A model generated the notes under the pieces. That model was not told the DNA's origin and searched no databases. It worked only from the letters and a program-made list of their open reading frames with translations. The position numbers and the translations under genes are program-made. Positions 16,317 through 26,970 of a stretch of 64,000 bases of DNA are shown in pieces (position 1 is the first letter of the stretch; every line of letters begins with the position of its first letter). Where the stretch lies: NCBI RefSeq assembly GCF_000949475.1, contig NZ_JRHC01000003.1:372001-436000 (forward strand). Reading direction: 5' to 3'. Source of the stretch: Draconibacterium sediminis (GTDB lineage: Bacteria > Bacteroidota > Bacteroidia > Bacteroidales > Prolixibacteraceae).

Positions 16317-18563
16317 ATGATAAAATTAAAACCGGTATTTCTTTGTTTGCTTTTATGGTTTCTGGGAAGTACCGGTTTTGTTTTGGGGCAAACCGAAGTG
16401 CCGGTAATTAAAAATACCGATACTGATCCCATTGTTTATTGCTCCGACTCGGTTTATGTAGCCCAGGGTATTTTCGTGCAAAATATTCAGATTGATGCCG
16501 ACGACAAAGGTATGCAGGTATCGATTGTAAACTACGAAAGAGGAGAGGACAAGCTGGGGTACGAGGTTGTCTCTCCTTTGAAGTACAATTGGAATGACTC
16601 GAAGGGAACCCTGGAAATAAGTGGTGTGGGTACCGATGAACAATACCGGGAAGCCATATCAAAAGTGTTTTATTATAATCAGAGTGGAACAAGAAGTGTT
16701 GGCACCCGGGAATTTGCAATTGGCTTGCTTGATGCCGATTATTTACCGGCTACCGAACATTTTTACCAATATATTGCCCAACGTGGAATTAGATGGACAA
16801 CGGCCAAAGCAGAAGCCGAAAAAATGACTTATTATGGACTTCAGGGCTATTTGGCTACAATTACTTCCAGTGTAGAAAATGATTTTATTTATTCGAAAAT
16901 TGATGGCGTTGGCTGGATAGGTGGAAGCGATGCCGATAAAGAAGGGGATTGGTACTGGAAAACGGGACCCGAGGCAGGAACGCTTTTCTGGAGGGGCACT
17001 TCCAATGGTACCGCATTTGGGTTTGCCTACTGGAATAACGGAGAACCCAATAATGTGCAAAAATCGTGGGGTGACGATGAAGATTATGCACACATGGTTG
17101 TTAATCCGGGAGGGAAAGCAAGATCGTGGAATGATCTTTCTGACGAGGGAGATAAAAATAATCCTGAAGGTTACTATTACCCTCAGGGATATGTGGTGGA
17201 GTTTGGCGGTATGGAAAATCTTAAATTACAATTGTCGGCTACCGCATATATCGAAGTGCGCGAAAGCAAACGTCCGGAACTGGATTACACCAAAGTGAAA
17301 ACGCTGTTTTGCGGAACAATGTCGGCTACTGTTGATTTGTTTTTTCAGAATTCTGATCCGCTGGTAGAACTCATTCCTTTGGATTCAGGTGTTACGGTAC
17401 AAAATCCTTTAACCACAAAGCCAAAAATCACGGTTAAAGATTATGGTCAATATTATTTTCAGTTGAATACGATCGATGAGGCCAGCTGTCCGTACATTGA
17501 TACGGTAATGTTTGAGTTTCATAACCAACCTCAGGCAATTTTCGATCTCGATGAAAACGAGTGTTACGGTTACAACCTTCAGTTGTCATACTCCGGTGAA
17601 AACTTCGAAGAAGCAGAATTTATTTGGTACTATAACGATGCGGAATTTGAATCGGGAATCGGAGTAGATAGTGTTACCATCCCTCTGGGATTTGAAAATA
17701 TTGACCGTTCGGTGGCCTTAAAAGTGAATGAACAGGGATGTATCGACTCTTCGTTGGCGTTGGAAGTAAAAGTGAAACCGAATATTATCGTATCGGTTGA
17801 AAACGAGGAAGGGTGTTCTCCACTAATTGTTGAGTTCTCTGCAAACACCAGTAAACCCGCCGAGTCGTATCTGTGGGATTTTAATGATGAGAGTAATTCT
17901 ACAGATCAAAATCCAACGCACAAGTTTCTTAATCTGGAAGATGAGCGGAAAACTTTCGATATCAGCCTTACTGTGCTTGATATTAATGGATGTGAGAATA
18001 CGGCTGTTTATGATACCCTTGTAAAAGTGTATCCGGTTCCAATTGCCGGATTTGATTTTTCTCCGCAGGAAGTGTTGATTACCGCGCCTAAAGTGGAATT
18101 TACCAATACCTCTCATGCCGCTTCATTGTATTTATGGGATTTTGGCGACAGCACTTTTTCCTATGGAACTGATCCTGTGCACAGTTACAAGGAGATGGGC
18201 GCTTACAATATGACGCTTGAGGTAGGTAACAATTTTGGATGTGCCGATACCATCGTAAAACAGGTAAGTGTTGTGTTTGATAAAATAAACCCGCCTACTG
18301 CTTTTTCACCCAATGCTACCTTGCAAGATGATCAGGAGTTTAGATTGAATGCCGAAGGCGTTTTAAACGATGGGTACAAGCTGTTGATTTTTAACCGCTG
18401 GGGCGAACTAGTGTTCGAAACAGATACGCAGGAGCAGGGCTGGGATGGGACAATGAGCAATGGGAACTATGCTCCTTCAGGCGTGTACACCTGGGTGCTG
18501 GAATATAACGATTTTATGGGCGGTTCGCACAAACAAATAGGCAATGTAATCCTGTTGTTCTGA
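16317..18563 (+). CDS. Type IX-secreted surface protein with C-type lectin and PKD domains
   Basis: A 748-residue exported protein. Residues 1-24 form a signal peptide ending VLGQ. A C-type lectin-like domain spans about 140-300 (WTTAKAEAEKM, GYLATITSSVENDF, WIGGSD, YWNNGEPNN, WNDLS). At least two PKD domains follow (SYLWDFNDES and LYLWDFGDSTFS). The last about 90 residues are a gliding-motility-associated C-terminal domain (FSPNATLQDD, IFNRWGELVFET, GWDGTMSNG, APSGVYTWVL), the type B signal for type IX secretion. It should be a cell-surface adhesin or glycan binder. Two PorP/SprF genes lie just downstream in convergent orientation, the usual partners of such proteins. Confidence 0.9.
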   Translation: MIKLKPVFLCLLLWFLGSTGFVLGQTEVPVIKNTDTDPIVYCSDSVYVAQGIFVQNIQIDADDKGMQVSIVNYERGEDKLGYEVVSPLKYNWNDSKGTLEISGVGTDEQYREAISKVFYYNQSGTRSVGTREFAIGLLDADYLPATEHFYQYIAQRGIRWTTAKAEAEKMTYYGLQGYLATITSSVENDFIYSKIDGVGWIGGSDADKEGDWYWKTGPEAGTLFWRGTSNGTAFGFAYWNNGEPNNVQKSWGDDEDYAHMVVNPGGKARSWNDLSDEGDKNNPEGYYYPQGYVVEFGGMENLKLQLSATAYIEVRESKRPELDYTKVKTLFCGTMSATVDLFFQNSDPLVELIPLDSGVTVQNPLTTKPKITVKDYGQYYFQLNTIDEASCPYIDTVMFEFHNQPQAIFDLDENECYGYNLQLSYSGENFEEAEFIWYYNDAEFESGIGVDSVTIPLGFENIDRSVALKVNEQGCIDSSLALEVKVKPNIIVSVENEEGCSPLIVEFSANTSKPAESYLWDFNDESNSTDQNPTHKFLNLEDERKTFDISLTVLDINGCENTAVYDTLVKVYPVPIAGFDFSPQEVLITAPKVEFTNTSHAASLYLWDFGDSTFSYGTDPVHSYKEMGAYNMTLEVGNNFGCADTIVKQVSVVFDKINPPTAFSPNATLQDDQEFRLNAEGVLNDGYKLLIFNRWGELVFETDTQEQGWDGTMSNGNYAPSGVYTWVLEYNDFMGGSHKQIGNVILLF

Positions 18564-18727
18564 TACAATCGATTGCACTAAAATTTGTTAATTTTATTGC
18601 CTTTCATCTGCTTTCTTAGTATCTTTTACATTCATCAAATCGTATAAAAAACTGTTGTTCCAAAATTAATTTTTTATACAGTGAAGTACGATTTAACAGG
18701 GTGAGTTAACGTGAAAAATACAAGAAA

Positions 18728-18904
18728 ATGATGATGCGTAAATTTAGATTTAGTTCCCAATACGAAAAAGAATATCGTGTGTACAAGGAATATCCGCCGA
18801 TGAAAAAACAACACAATTTTCACACTGAAGAACATTTTGTTGTGCCATGGGAACTAAACCACGATGAAGAAAAGTTCAGTGCAAAAGCTAAAGCATGGGA
18901 ATAA
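18728..18904 (+). CDS. Possible small protein, 58 residues
   Basis: An ORF starting with three ATG codons (18728, 18731, 18734). The product is basic at the start (RKFRFSSQYEKEYRVYKEYPP) and acidic later, ending KAKAWE. No signal peptide or membrane segment. It sits alone, 165 bp after the lectin gene, and its last 17 bases overlap the end of the convergent PorP gene. It has a protein-like composition, but I do not recognise it and it may be spurious. Confidence 0.4.
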   Translation: MMMRKFRFSSQYEKEYRVYKEYPPMKKQHNFHTEEHFVVPWELNHDEEKFSAKAKAWE

Positions 18905-19868
18905 GCAGTTTGTTTCTGATTTCTTTTTCTCCTTTGGCTCCAACAAAAAATGTTAGTGACAATTCATGCGATCCATAACTGTAGTTGGAAAGTTCGGACA
19001 GGGTATAGTCGAAACTGTACCCAAACTGGAATTTCTCTCGCGCAAAACCGATTAAGGCAATTATAGCGTCAGGTCGTGTGTCGATGTTATTCCTGAACCA
19101 ACCACCAAACAAAAATGATTTTTCAATCATATAAATTCCAAGATTAAGCTGCTTAAACGAACCTTGTTGTTGGTAAAGAATATTTGGCGAAAGCGTAAAT
19201 CGCCGCGACAATAAATCGTGGTGAAATTTATGCAGCCGTGTACCGGCATGTACGGTAATTTTCATCGGAACTTTCCCTTTGTTATCTCCTTCGTGAATCG
19301 ACTCATCAGGAGTAGTCAAATGATGCAAACTGGCTCCCCAAAATACCTGGCGGTGCTGGCCAACTGCTCCAATGGCAAAATCGGGGTAGGTTTTGTTTCC
19401 TTCGTAAAGATTGGCTCCACCTGAACCTGAAACAACTCCTGTTAGCTGATCGATCTCTGACGGGAATATTAAGCCATTTGTATCGAATTGTTTTCGTACC
19501 AGGCCTGCATTTAAGCCCAGTGTCATAAAACTTTCCAAACCCAATTGAAGGTGGTAAGAATAGGTTGCGGTTGCAGCACTTGTTGTGATTATATTATTCG
19601 GTTCACGATCGTGATAAGCCTGAAATCCAATTCCTGCATTACTTTTTTTCAAAAGGAAATCGTAAGAAAAGGAATAAGTGGTAAACGAGTTACCTTTTTG
19701 CGGCCACTGGTTCCGGTAATTGATTACCATTCGGGGGAGTTCTGTGGTTCCTGCAAATGCCGGATTTAAGTGAAGCGGATTGGCAAAAAACTGTGAATAA
19801 CCGGGATCCTGAGCAAAAACTGCACACGGCAATACAAGCAATGCAAGTAATAGTTTTTTGAAGTACAT
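18888..19868 (-). CDS. PorP/SprF family type IX secretion membrane protein
   Basis: A 326-residue outer-membrane beta-barrel-type protein. The signal peptide ends AVFAQ at about residue 20. The family opening DPGYSQFFANPLHLNPAFAGTTELPR is unmistakable, followed by NYRNQWP and a series of amphipathic strands ending in SYGSHELSLTFFVG. PorP/SprF proteins partner the export or surface attachment of type B (gliding C-terminal domain) substrates; the lectin/PKD protein next door is the likely client. It lies downstream of a second PorP-like gene on the same strand with a 101-bp gap. Confidence 0.92.
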   Translation of the reverse strand: MYFKKLLLALLVLPCAVFAQDPGYSQFFANPLHLNPAFAGTTELPRMVINYRNQWPQKGNSFTTYSFSYDFLLKKSNAGIGFQAYHDREPNNIITTSAATATYSYHLQLGLESFMTLGLNAGLVRKQFDTNGLIFPSEIDQLTGVVSGSGGANLYEGNKTYPDFAIGAVGQHRQVFWGASLHHLTTPDESIHEGDNKGKVPMKITVHAGTRLHKFHHDLLSRRFTLSPNILYQQQGSFKQLNLGIYMIEKSFLFGGWFRNNIDTRPDAIIALIGFAREKFQFGYSFDYTLSELSNYSYGSHELSLTFFVGAKGEKEIRNKLLIPML

Positions 19869-19969
19869 TAAGTTTTTCCCGATTAAAATGAGTCGTGAAA
19901 ATACAAAATCAAATTAATATCAGATCGATTTTAAAATATTTTATGTGAAAGAGTTAGTGTTGTTGTGAT

Positions 19970-20941
19970 TTATCTTTTTGGAGGGGCCCACGGATTGTAT
20001 TTTGAATGCCTAAAAGGCGGAACAATAATATTAAACGAAAGCTCGCATATAAAAGCATTATAATCGGAAGCGCCCGGTATACCCATTCCTGCATTCAGGT
20101 TAAAGCGCATAAAATTATGTCGGTATCCAATTGTTCCTCCAAGGGTAGTAATTTGGTTCGTAAAGTCGTTTTGAATGAAAGCCCCCCATGTTTTATCTGT
20201 ATATTCCGCAAGTAGGCGCAGTCGGGCAATAGTGACTTCTTCGCGGTAGAAAATAATTAGTTCCGGCGACATTTCAAAAGGCTTGGAGTAAAGGTCGCGG
20301 ACTCTGTTGTCCATCTTTTTCGAAACATACAGCGTATAACCCAACGATGTGGTAGGTTCGATCAAACTATAGGCAACATTTCTGGTGTGCAGAACCATTG
20401 ATGTTACCCCAATCTGTAAGGAGTTGTTCGTCCATAAAAAGCCAAACTTGGGTTTGAATATGTAATAACGAAAAAAAGACTCACCCTGCTGAATAAGTGC
20501 ATCATTGTCATGAGGGATTACATTGTTAAGAAATGCAACTGCCCAGTGTTTGGTTGCAGCCAGTACATCCGTTCCGGCAGTGAAAAGTATTTTACTGTCG
20601 CTAATTTTTATTGGAAACCCCGAATAGTAAAAGCCAAGCGATGTGGTGGTAATGTTTTGTTTACTCAGCATCCCCTGTCTGAAATTCAGGGCCACACCTC
20701 CCTTTAACTTGTTGGAATATGCATCCCACGTTGCATAAAAGAGATTATACGTTTCTTCGCTGTTTAGATACGAATACTGATTTCCGGTGCGATACGAACT
20801 GTTTTTGTTTAATCCGGCCAGCCCAGGATTTATTTCAATCCGGTTGTCAAAAGGAAGAAGGTAGGTTTCGTTTTGCGCACGACTGTTTAATCCTGAACAT
20901 AACAGGATAAAACAAACTAATATTTTGGGTGAAATGCGCAA
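19970..20941 (-). CDS. Divergent PorP/SprF family membrane protein
   Basis: A 323-residue exported barrel protein, signal peptide ending NSRAQ near residue 23. It has the family plan (LPFDNRIEINPGLAGL, then Tyr-rich strands, GGTIGYRHNFMRFNLNAGMGIP and a C-terminal ELSFNIIVPPF) but is diverged from the neighbour. The end of the strand series is followed by a Pro-rich tail. It starts 12 bp after the HEAT-repeat gene, so the three minus-strand genes may form one operon. Confidence 0.82.
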   Translation of the reverse strand: MRISPKILVCFILLCSGLNSRAQNETYLLPFDNRIEINPGLAGLNKNSSYRTGNQYSYLNSEETYNLFYATWDAYSNKLKGGVALNFRQGMLSKQNITTTSLGFYYSGFPIKISDSKILFTAGTDVLAATKHWAVAFLNNVIPHDNDALIQQGESFFRYYIFKPKFGFLWTNNSLQIGVTSMVLHTRNVAYSLIEPTTSLGYTLYVSKKMDNRVRDLYSKPFEMSPELIIFYREEVTIARLRLLAEYTDKTWGAFIQNDFTNQITTLGGTIGYRHNFMRFNLNAGMGIPGASDYNAFICELSFNIIVPPFRHSKYNPWAPPKR

Positions 20942-20953
20942 GGTTGTTTAGTG

Positions 20954-21460
20954 TCAGGTGGATAATTTTAATAACTCTTCCAACATGTAGGCCCGCTTTT
21001 CATCAGAGACTTTCAAGGCCCGGGCAATTTTTAATTTTATTGGTTTCATTACCTCCGCCGACGGAAAATGCTCGAAATTATCGATAACCGTGAAAGCTTC
21101 AAAAGCAGTTTCCCAGTTTTCGTTGATCACTAAATCGACAAAAACTTCAATGTCATTCGAGAAATCAAGACCGTTTTGCCAGCAAACCGTAGCAATATTT
21201 TTACGAATTGGCTTAAAATGCTCTTCTTGCAGGGCACTTATAAACACCGGAATCGTTTCTTTATCCTTAACGGTTCCCAATAATTTCTGTATCTGCTTTT
21301 CTACTTCCGCTTCGCAGCCGGCTACCATTAATTCAAATAAAATGGGCAGATAATCTTTATTGCCACTTTCTTTAAGTTTGTTAAGTGCAGCCAGTACCTG
21401 ATCCTTGTCAGCCGAAAAAAGCTGGGTTTTTATTGTTTGGTTAATTTTTGTCATATTCAT
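20954..21460 (-). CDS. HEAT-repeat-like helical protein
   Basis: A 168-residue all-helical, cytoplasmic protein. A repeated pattern of paired helices is visible (DQVLAALNKLKESGNKDYLP, then ETIPVFISALQEEHFKPIRK, then FVDLVINENWETAFEAF), typical of HEAT/ARM-like scaffolds. No catalytic motif. It heads the PorP gene pair and diverges from the MATE exporter gene. Function unknown; a regulatory or scaffolding role is only a guess. A second Met at residue 3 is an equal candidate for the start. Confidence 0.75.
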   Translation of the reverse strand: MNMTKINQTIKTQLFSADKDQVLAALNKLKESGNKDYLPILFELMVAGCEAEVEKQIQKLLGTVKDKETIPVFISALQEEHFKPIRKNIATVCWQNGLDFSNDIEVFVDLVINENWETAFEAFTVIDNFEHFPSAEVMKPIKLKIARALKVSDEKRAYMLEELLKLST

Positions 21461-21542
21461 TGTTCATCTTTCCGAGCAAGCAAATTTAATGTTTAAAATA
21501 CGCCAAAACAAAGGTGTAGTGTAAATGTTTTCGCATATTCGT

Positions 21543-21550
21543 TACCTTTG
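21543..21550 (+). promoter_or_regulatory. Putative -7 box (TACCTTTG) of the MATE gene
   Basis: An exact TAnnTTTG match that ends only 8 bp before the ATG at 21559. If used, transcription would begin almost at the start codon, giving a nearly leaderless message. It also argues against the in-frame GTG at 21550 as start. No good -33 box is seen. Confidence 0.35.
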
Positions 21551-21558
21551 TGCTCCTC

Positions 21559-22929
21559 ATGAAGAAAGTTGACGAATTACGGGAGGCCCATGTAGGGCGT
21601 CTTATGCTCAAATATTTCATTCCTGCATTTATTGGAGTTTTCGTAAATGCGTTGTACAATATTGTCGACAGAATCTTTATTGGACAGGGAGTTGGAGCCG
21701 AAGCATTGTCGGGTATTTCGGTTATTTTTCCGGTAATGCTTATTATGATGGGCTTTGGTATGCTCATTGGTATTGGTGCCAGCGTTTATGTTTCCATAAA
21801 TCTTGGGAAAAAGGATATGGAAAGAGCTGAACAAACGTTGGGAACCAGTTTTCTTCTGATGATAGCGGCTTCGGTGTTGATTATGGTTGTTACCTATTCG
21901 CTTAAAGTGCCTATTCTTCGTTCGTTTGGTTCAACCGATGAAACTTTTCAATATGCCAACGATTACCTCGATATTGTTCTTGGCGGTGTGGCTTTTATGG
22001 TTATCGGATTTTCGTTAAACAACGTTATCCGATCGGAAGGAAACGCGCGTGTTGCCATGGTTTCCATGCTTATAAGTTCGGCAACCAATATTATTCTCGA
22101 TCCCATTTTTATTTTTGGCCTCGACATGGGCGTAAAAGGGGCAGCTTACGCTACTGTAATTTCAATGTTTGTTTTAATGTTGTGGGTGCTGTATCATTTT
22201 ATTAAAAGTAAGCGAGCAGTTATAAGGCTTCGTGTAAAGAATTTGAAAATTGACTGGGGAATTACGCTGGAAATTCTGGCCATTGGTATGGCGCCATTTT
22301 CGATGCAAATTGCCGGAAGTTTTGTGCAAGGATTGCTCAATAAAAAACTAATTGATTTTGGTGGCGACCTGGCTGTTGGTGCTATGGGAATTATCAATTC
22401 GGTACTAACGCTGGTAATTATGGCTATTGTTGCACTGAATATGGCCTCGCAGCCTATCATCGGTTTTAATTACGGCGCCAAATCGGTTCAGCGTATAAAA
22501 GATACGTTGAAAATTACCCTCATTTCTGCCACAATTATTGCCATTGTTTCCTTTGCCTTAATTGAGGCTTTTCCAGGTTTTATTATTCTGGTTTTTAATA
22601 ACGATAGCGAAGTGTTGTACAATATTGCAACCCGTGGATTACGCCTGGTTATTCTGGCACTGCCCATTGTTGGATTTCAGGTAGTGGCGTCCAATTTTTT
22701 TCAGGCAATTGGTAAAGCGGGCCTTTCCATGTTTGCCACTGTTTTTCGCCAGGTAATCATGTTGATTCCGCTCATCTTTATACTCCCGGGTTTCTTTGAT
22801 ATTGATGGAATCTGGATCAGTTATCCACTTGCTGATACCATGTCGGCAATGGTGGTGGGATTTCTGCTTTACCGCGAGTGGAAACGTTTACCGTTAATAA
22901 TAGAAAACAGCGATGAAGAAAAGCATTAA
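21559..22929 (+). CDS. MATE family multidrug/Na+ efflux transporter
   Basis: A 456-residue integral membrane protein with 12 predicted helices. The N-terminal half carries the family pattern LMLKYFIPAFIGVFVNALYN then IVDRIFIGQGVGAEALSGIS, and the second half repeats it around MASQPIIGFNYGAKSVQRI. MATE proteins export drugs or metabolites using Na+ or H+ gradients; the substrate cannot be predicted. I chose ATG 21559 over the in-frame GTG at 21550. The last 17 bp overlap the next gene, indicating coupling. Confidence 0.93.
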   Translation: MKKVDELREAHVGRLMLKYFIPAFIGVFVNALYNIVDRIFIGQGVGAEALSGISVIFPVMLIMMGFGMLIGIGASVYVSINLGKKDMERAEQTLGTSFLLMIAASVLIMVVTYSLKVPILRSFGSTDETFQYANDYLDIVLGGVAFMVIGFSLNNVIRSEGNARVAMVSMLISSATNIILDPIFIFGLDMGVKGAAYATVISMFVLMLWVLYHFIKSKRAVIRLRVKNLKIDWGITLEILAIGMAPFSMQIAGSFVQGLLNKKLIDFGGDLAVGAMGIINSVLTLVIMAIVALNMASQPIIGFNYGAKSVQRIKDTLKITLISATIIAIVSFALIEAFPGFIILVFNNDSEVLYNIATRGLRLVILALPIVGFQVVASNFFQAIGKAGLSMFATVFRQVIMLIPLIFILPGFFDIDGIWISYPLADTMSAMVVGFLLYREWKRLPLIIENSDEEKH

Positions 22930-23323
22930 ACAGATTCTGTTATTAAGCGTTTTGGCGTTTACTTTTTACTGCCTTTTTGTTCATCCTGAACTATTGGGGA
23001 TCAGCCTTTCAAAAAAGCTGAATTTTCCTTTGGGGAGTTTAATTTCATGGAGTGGTATTGTTGCCTATACACTTCTTCTGCATCTGTTTATAAAACGTCC
23101 ATTAAAATCTACATTATCAAAAGTAGGTAAGCAGCTAAGATTTCTTCATTTAGGTCTTGCATTATGTTGGTTGCCCGTGTCTTATTTCATTTCAGGAAAC
23201 CTTGCTTTTGCATTTCAAAACAAACCCATTGCCTTCAAACTGTGGATTGGCTATACATTGGTTATTCTTCTCTTTCCTTTGTTTTTAATACTGCTAAATC
23301 GCTTTGGCAAGTCTGAGAAGTAA
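22913..23323 (+). CDS. Small integral membrane protein, unknown function
   Basis: A 136-residue, strongly hydrophobic protein with four predicted membrane segments (LLLSVLAFTFYCLFV, LISWSGIVAYTLLLHLF, FLHLGLALCWLPVSYF, LWIGYTLVILLFPLFLILL) separated by basic loops. Its start lies inside the end of the MATE gene, so it is probably co-translated with the exporter. I do not recognise the family. It could modulate or accompany the exporter, but nothing in the sequence proves this. Confidence 0.75.
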   Translation: MKKSIKQILLLSVLAFTFYCLFVHPELLGISLSKKLNFPLGSLISWSGIVAYTLLLHLFIKRPLKSTLSKVGKQLRFLHLGLALCWLPVSYFISGNLAFAFQNKPIAFKLWIGYTLVILLFPLFLILLNRFGKSEK

Positions 23324-23332
23324 ATTGAGGTA

Positions 23333-23360
23333 GAGAGCCACCTCAACAGATGGCTCTTTT
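23333..23360. terminator. Terminator between convergent genes
   Basis: Hairpin agagcca/tggctct with a 10-nt loop followed by tttt on the plus strand. It ends at the last bases of uvrA and lies 10 bp after the small membrane-protein gene, so it can serve the plus-strand MATE operon. Confidence 0.7.
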
Positions 23361-26160
23361 ATACTAATTTTTCTTTTAAAGCTTCTCCGGTATACGAATT
23401 TTTCTTCTTGATCAGATCTTCAGGAGTACCCTCAAAAACAAGATTTCCTCCTTTATCTCCACCTTCCGGACCAAGATCGATAATCCAGTCGGCCGATTTA
23501 ATTACATCCATATTGTGCTCGATGATCAGTATGGAGTGACCACGCGAAATTAGTGCATTGAACGAATCAAGCAGCTTTCGGATATCGTGGAAATGCAAAC
23601 CTGTTGTTGGCTCATCGAAAATGAAGAGGGTAGGTGAATCTTTTTCCTTTGCCAGGAACGACGCCAGTTTTACACGCTGGCTTTCACCACCTGAGAGTGT
23701 ACTCGAAGCCTGTCCCAGTTTTATGTAGCCCAAACCAACATCCTGCAGGGGCTGCAGTCGTTTGGTAATTTTCTTTTCTGTTGAACTTTTACCTTGTTTA
23801 AAGAGTTCGATAGCAGCATTTACGGTCAGATTCAGAATGTCGTCCACATTCAAATCCTGGTATTTTACATCCAGAATATCTTCTTTAAAACGTTTTCCTC
23901 CACAGCTTTCGCACAGCAGGTAAACATCGGCCAAAAACTGCATCTCTACTTTAATCGTACCTTCACCCTGGCATTCGTCGCAACGTCCACCATCAACGTT
24001 AAACGAGAAGTGAGATGGTTTTAATCCCTGTATTTTTGATGCCTGCTGTTCCGACAGTAATTTCCGTATTTCGTCGTAAGCTTTCAGGTAGGTAACCGGG
24101 TTCGATCGCGATGATTTTCCGATAGGATTTTGATCGATGAACTCAATGGCATCGATCATCTTATAATCTCCTAAAATCGCATCGTGATGACCTGTTTTTT
24201 CACCATATCCACCCAGAATTTTAGTCAGGGCAGGAGTGAGGATCTTCGAAATAAGCGATGACTTTCCCGATCCGCTGACCCCAGTAATTACCGTTAAAGT
24301 GTTAAGCGGAAATTTAACCGTTACATTTTTAAGGTTGTTCTCGCGTGCACCAACAACTTTAATGGAGTTGGTCCATTTCCGGCGTCGTGTTGGAACCGGA
24401 ATATCTTCAATGCCGGTGAGGTATTTTGTGGTAAGACTTTGCGGATTTTTAACCAGGTCGTCGTGTGTTCCCTGAAAAACAACTTCTCCACCGTGTTGTC
24501 CGGCCATCGGACCAATATCGATTACCTCGTCGGCAGCTCGAATAATTTCTTCGTCGTGTTCAACAACTAATACCGTATTTCCAATTTTTTGGAGTCGTCG
24601 TAATACTTTAATCAGTTTCTCAGTGTCGCGCGAATGCAGCCCGATACTAGGCTCATCCAAAATGTACAGCGATCCCACCAAACTGCTTCCAAGCGAGGTG
24701 GCAAGGTTTATGCGCTGCGATTCACCGCCAGATAAAGTTGACGATAAGCGGTTGAGTGTAAGATAACCCAAGCCAACATCATCCAGAAATTCCAGGCGGT
24801 TGTTAATTTCGATAAGAATACGTTTAGCAACTGTTTTATCATGATCGCTCAGTTTCATATTCAGGAAGAACTCCTTCAGTTCAGAAACGGGCATTAAAAC
24901 CAGTTCCTGAAGCGATTTACCGGCAACTTTTACATAGCCGGCTTCCTTTTTAAGCCGACTTCCTTTACACTCGGGGCAAACCGTTTTTCCGCGGTAACGC
25001 GATAACATTACCCGATATTGTATTTTGTAGCTGCCCTCTTCAAGATGTTTGAAAAACTGGTTCAAACCATCGAAATATTGATTTCCGGTCCAAATCAGGA
25101 ATTTTTGCTCCTCACTAAGCTCGTAAAATGGTTTGTGTATGGGAAAATTGAATTTCTCGGCTGAATAGATCAACTCATTTTTCCATTGGCTCATTTTTTC
25201 ACCTTTCCAGCAGGCAATGGCATCCTGGTAAATTGATAGCGACTTATTCGGAATTACAAGATCTTCGTCAATCCCAATTACTTTTCCGTAGCCTTCGCAG
25301 GTAGGGCAGGCGCCAACCGGATTATTGAAGCTGAACATGTGAACCGTTGGCTCTTCAAACTCAATTCCATCGGCTTCAAAACGGTTCGAGAAGGTTTTTG
25401 ATTCCGTACCGTCCTTTTTATAAATTTTTACCAAACATTCGCCGTGTCCTTCGAAAAAAGCCGTTTGAACCGAGTCGGCCAGTCGGCTTTGCGTATCTTC
25501 ATCGTGTTTAACGGCCGCACGGTCGATAACAAGATTGCAGCTTCCGTTGCAAAATTCATCACTTTCTGCTTTTACCAGCTCGTCGATGCGTTTTATTTCG
25601 TCGTTGGTTTCAATGCGCGAAAAACCTTGTTGCATCAGCAGTTCCACTTCCTGCAGCATGGTCCGTCCGTTTTTAGCTGTTAAAGGCGCAACAATAATCA
25701 GGCGCGTTCCTTCCTCAAAACTGTTAATGTAGTCCACTACATCGGTAACGCTGTTACGAGATACTTCCTGCCCCGACACCGGCGAAATGGTTTTCCCGAT
25801 GCGTGCGTAAAGCAGTTTCAGGTAATCGTAAATTTCGGTTGATGTACCCACTGTTGAGCGCGGATTTCGCGTGTTTACCTTTTGTTCGATTGCAATGGCA
25901 GGCGGAATTCCGTTAATAAAGTCAACTTCAGGTTTATTTATTCGGCCCAAAAACTGACGGGCGTAAGACGACAGACTTTCTACATAACGGCGTTGACCTT
26001 CGGCAAAAAGTGTATCGAAAGCCAGCGAAGACTTACCGGAACCGGAAACTCCGGTAACCACAATAAACTTGTTTCGGGGTATCTTTAAGCTTATATTTTT
26101 TAGATTGTGAACCCTCGCGTTCTGAATCTCAATGTATTTAGCGTTTTTGCTATTTGACAT
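23359..26160 (-). CDS. uvrA: Excinuclease ABC subunit A
   Basis: A 933-residue UvrA, full length for the family (about 940). Two ABC ATPase modules are visible: Walker [16 protein letters not shown] (about 35-50) and [10 protein letters not shown] (about 630), with signatures LSGGESQRI and LSGGESQRV and Walker [13 protein letters not shown] and [12 protein letters not shown]. Zinc-binding motifs [16 protein letters not shown] and [18 protein letters not shown] are present. It finds helix-distorting lesions and loads UvrB in nucleotide excision repair. Monocistronic here, with no uvrB nearby. Confidence 0.97.
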   Translation of the reverse strand: MSNSKNAKYIEIQNARVHNLKNISLKIPRNKFIVVTGVSGSGKSSLAFDTLFAEGQRRYVESLSSYARQFLGRINKPEVDFINGIPPAIAIEQKVNTRNPRSTVGTSTEIYDYLKLLYARIGKTISPVSGQEVSRNSVTDVVDYINSFEEGTRLIIVAPLTAKNGRTMLQEVELLMQQGFSRIETNDEIKRIDELVKAESDEFCNGSCNLVIDRAAVKHDEDTQSRLADSVQTAFFEGHGECLVKIYKKDGTESKTFSNRFEADGIEFEEPTVHMFSFNNPVGACPTCEGYGKVIGIDEDLVIPNKSLSIYQDAIACWKGEKMSQWKNELIYSAEKFNFPIHKPFYELSEEQKFLIWTGNQYFDGLNQFFKHLEEGSYKIQYRVMLSRYRGKTVCPECKGSRLKKEAGYVKVAGKSLQELVLMPVSELKEFFLNMKLSDHDKTVAKRILIEINNRLEFLDDVGLGYLTLNRLSSTLSGGESQRINLATSLGSSLVGSLYILDEPSIGLHSRDTEKLIKVLRRLQKIGNTVLVVEHDEEIIRAADEVIDIGPMAGQHGGEVVFQGTHDDLVKNPQSLTTKYLTGIEDIPVPTRRRKWTNSIKVVGARENNLKNVTVKFPLNTLTVITGVSGSGKSSLISKILTPALTKILGGYGEKTGHHDAILGDYKMIDAIEFIDQNPIGKSSRSNPVTYLKAYDEIRKLLSEQQASKIQGLKPSHFSFNVDGGRCDECQGEGTIKVEMQFLADVYLLCESCGGKRFKEDILDVKYQDLNVDDILNLTVNAAIELFKQGKSSTEKKITKRLQPLQDVGLGYIKLGQASSTLSGGESQRVKLASFLAKEKDSPTLFIFDEPTTGLHFHDIRKLLDSFNALISRGHSILIIEHNMDVIKSADWIIDLGPEGGDKGGNLVFEGTPEDLIKKKNSYTGEALKEKLV

Positions 26161-26321
26161 ATTATTTTTATAAAATTCGATAAAATGTTAGAAAAACTTG
26201 CTATTGTCGGTAAAATGTTTCATTTTTGAATCATACAAAATTAGAATAATAGTTTTACTACACTAAAAATTGAACGCCTATAGATAAACTTTACTTTTTG
26301 TTTACACATAAATAGAAGGTA

Positions 26322-26915
26322 ATGTTCAGACTCGACAAACTGAACGATAATGAACTCGTTCAACGATTTATTCAAGGCGATCAGGAATCACTTGAGATTT
26401 TAATAGTTAGACATAAAAGCAGAGTATACTCGTATATTTTGTTGATTGTCAAGAACCAGGATCTTGCAGAAGATATCTTTCAGGATACGTTTATCAAAGT
26501 CATACGCTCGTTAAAACGAGGTAAGTATGTTGAGAATGGTAAATTTGTTTCCTGGGTACTTCGGATTGCGCATAATCTGATTATCGACCACTTCAGGAAG
26601 GAAAAACTGCAGGGGACGATTTCAAACGACAGCTCCGATGTTGACATCTTCAATTCACAAAAATTTTCGGAACAGACCATTGAAGACCAAATGGTTTATT
26701 CGCAAATTTTGAAAGAAGTAAAGCACCTTGTAAAAGAGTTGCCCGAAGATCAGCAGCAGGTAATTTATATGCGGCATTACATGGGCCTCAGTTTTAAGGA
26801 AATAGCCGAGCAAACCGAGGTAAGCATTAACACTGCTTTGGGCCGTATGCGTTATGCATTAATTAACCTGCGAAAACTGGTGGATGAAAAGAAATTGAAC
26901 CTCACTGCTTTTTAA
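26322..26915 (+). CDS. ECF-type RNA polymerase sigma factor
   Basis: A 197-residue sigma-70 family member with region 2 (DQESLEILIVRHKSRVYSYIL, DLAEDIFQDTFIKVIRSL) and region 4 (VIYMRHYMGLSFKEIAEQTEVSINTALGRMRYAL). Regions 1 and 3 are absent, as in extracytoplasmic-function sigmas. No FecR-type anti-sigma gene lies next to it; instead a small acidic protein follows after 55 bp. This arrangement resembles widely conserved housekeeping-like ECF factors of Bacteroidota rather than SusCD-linked ones. Its target genes are unknown. Confidence 0.93.
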   Translation: MFRLDKLNDNELVQRFIQGDQESLEILIVRHKSRVYSYILLIVKNQDLAEDIFQDTFIKVIRSLKRGKYVENGKFVSWVLRIAHNLIIDHFRKEKLQGTISNDSSDVDIFNSQKFSEQTIEDQMVYSQILKEVKHLVKELPEDQQQVIYMRHYMGLSFKEIAEQTEVSINTALGRMRYALINLRKLVDEKKLNLTAF

Positions 26916-26970
26916 CTATTGTTAACACAATATTAGGTAGCTAAGGGCGTTTTAAGAGTAAATAATTGAA

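Noticed and set aside
18565..18577. Second copy of the susC operator core (acaatcgattgca)
   Set aside because: A 13-bp match is expected by chance in 64 kb and it lies behind a gene, not in a promoter.
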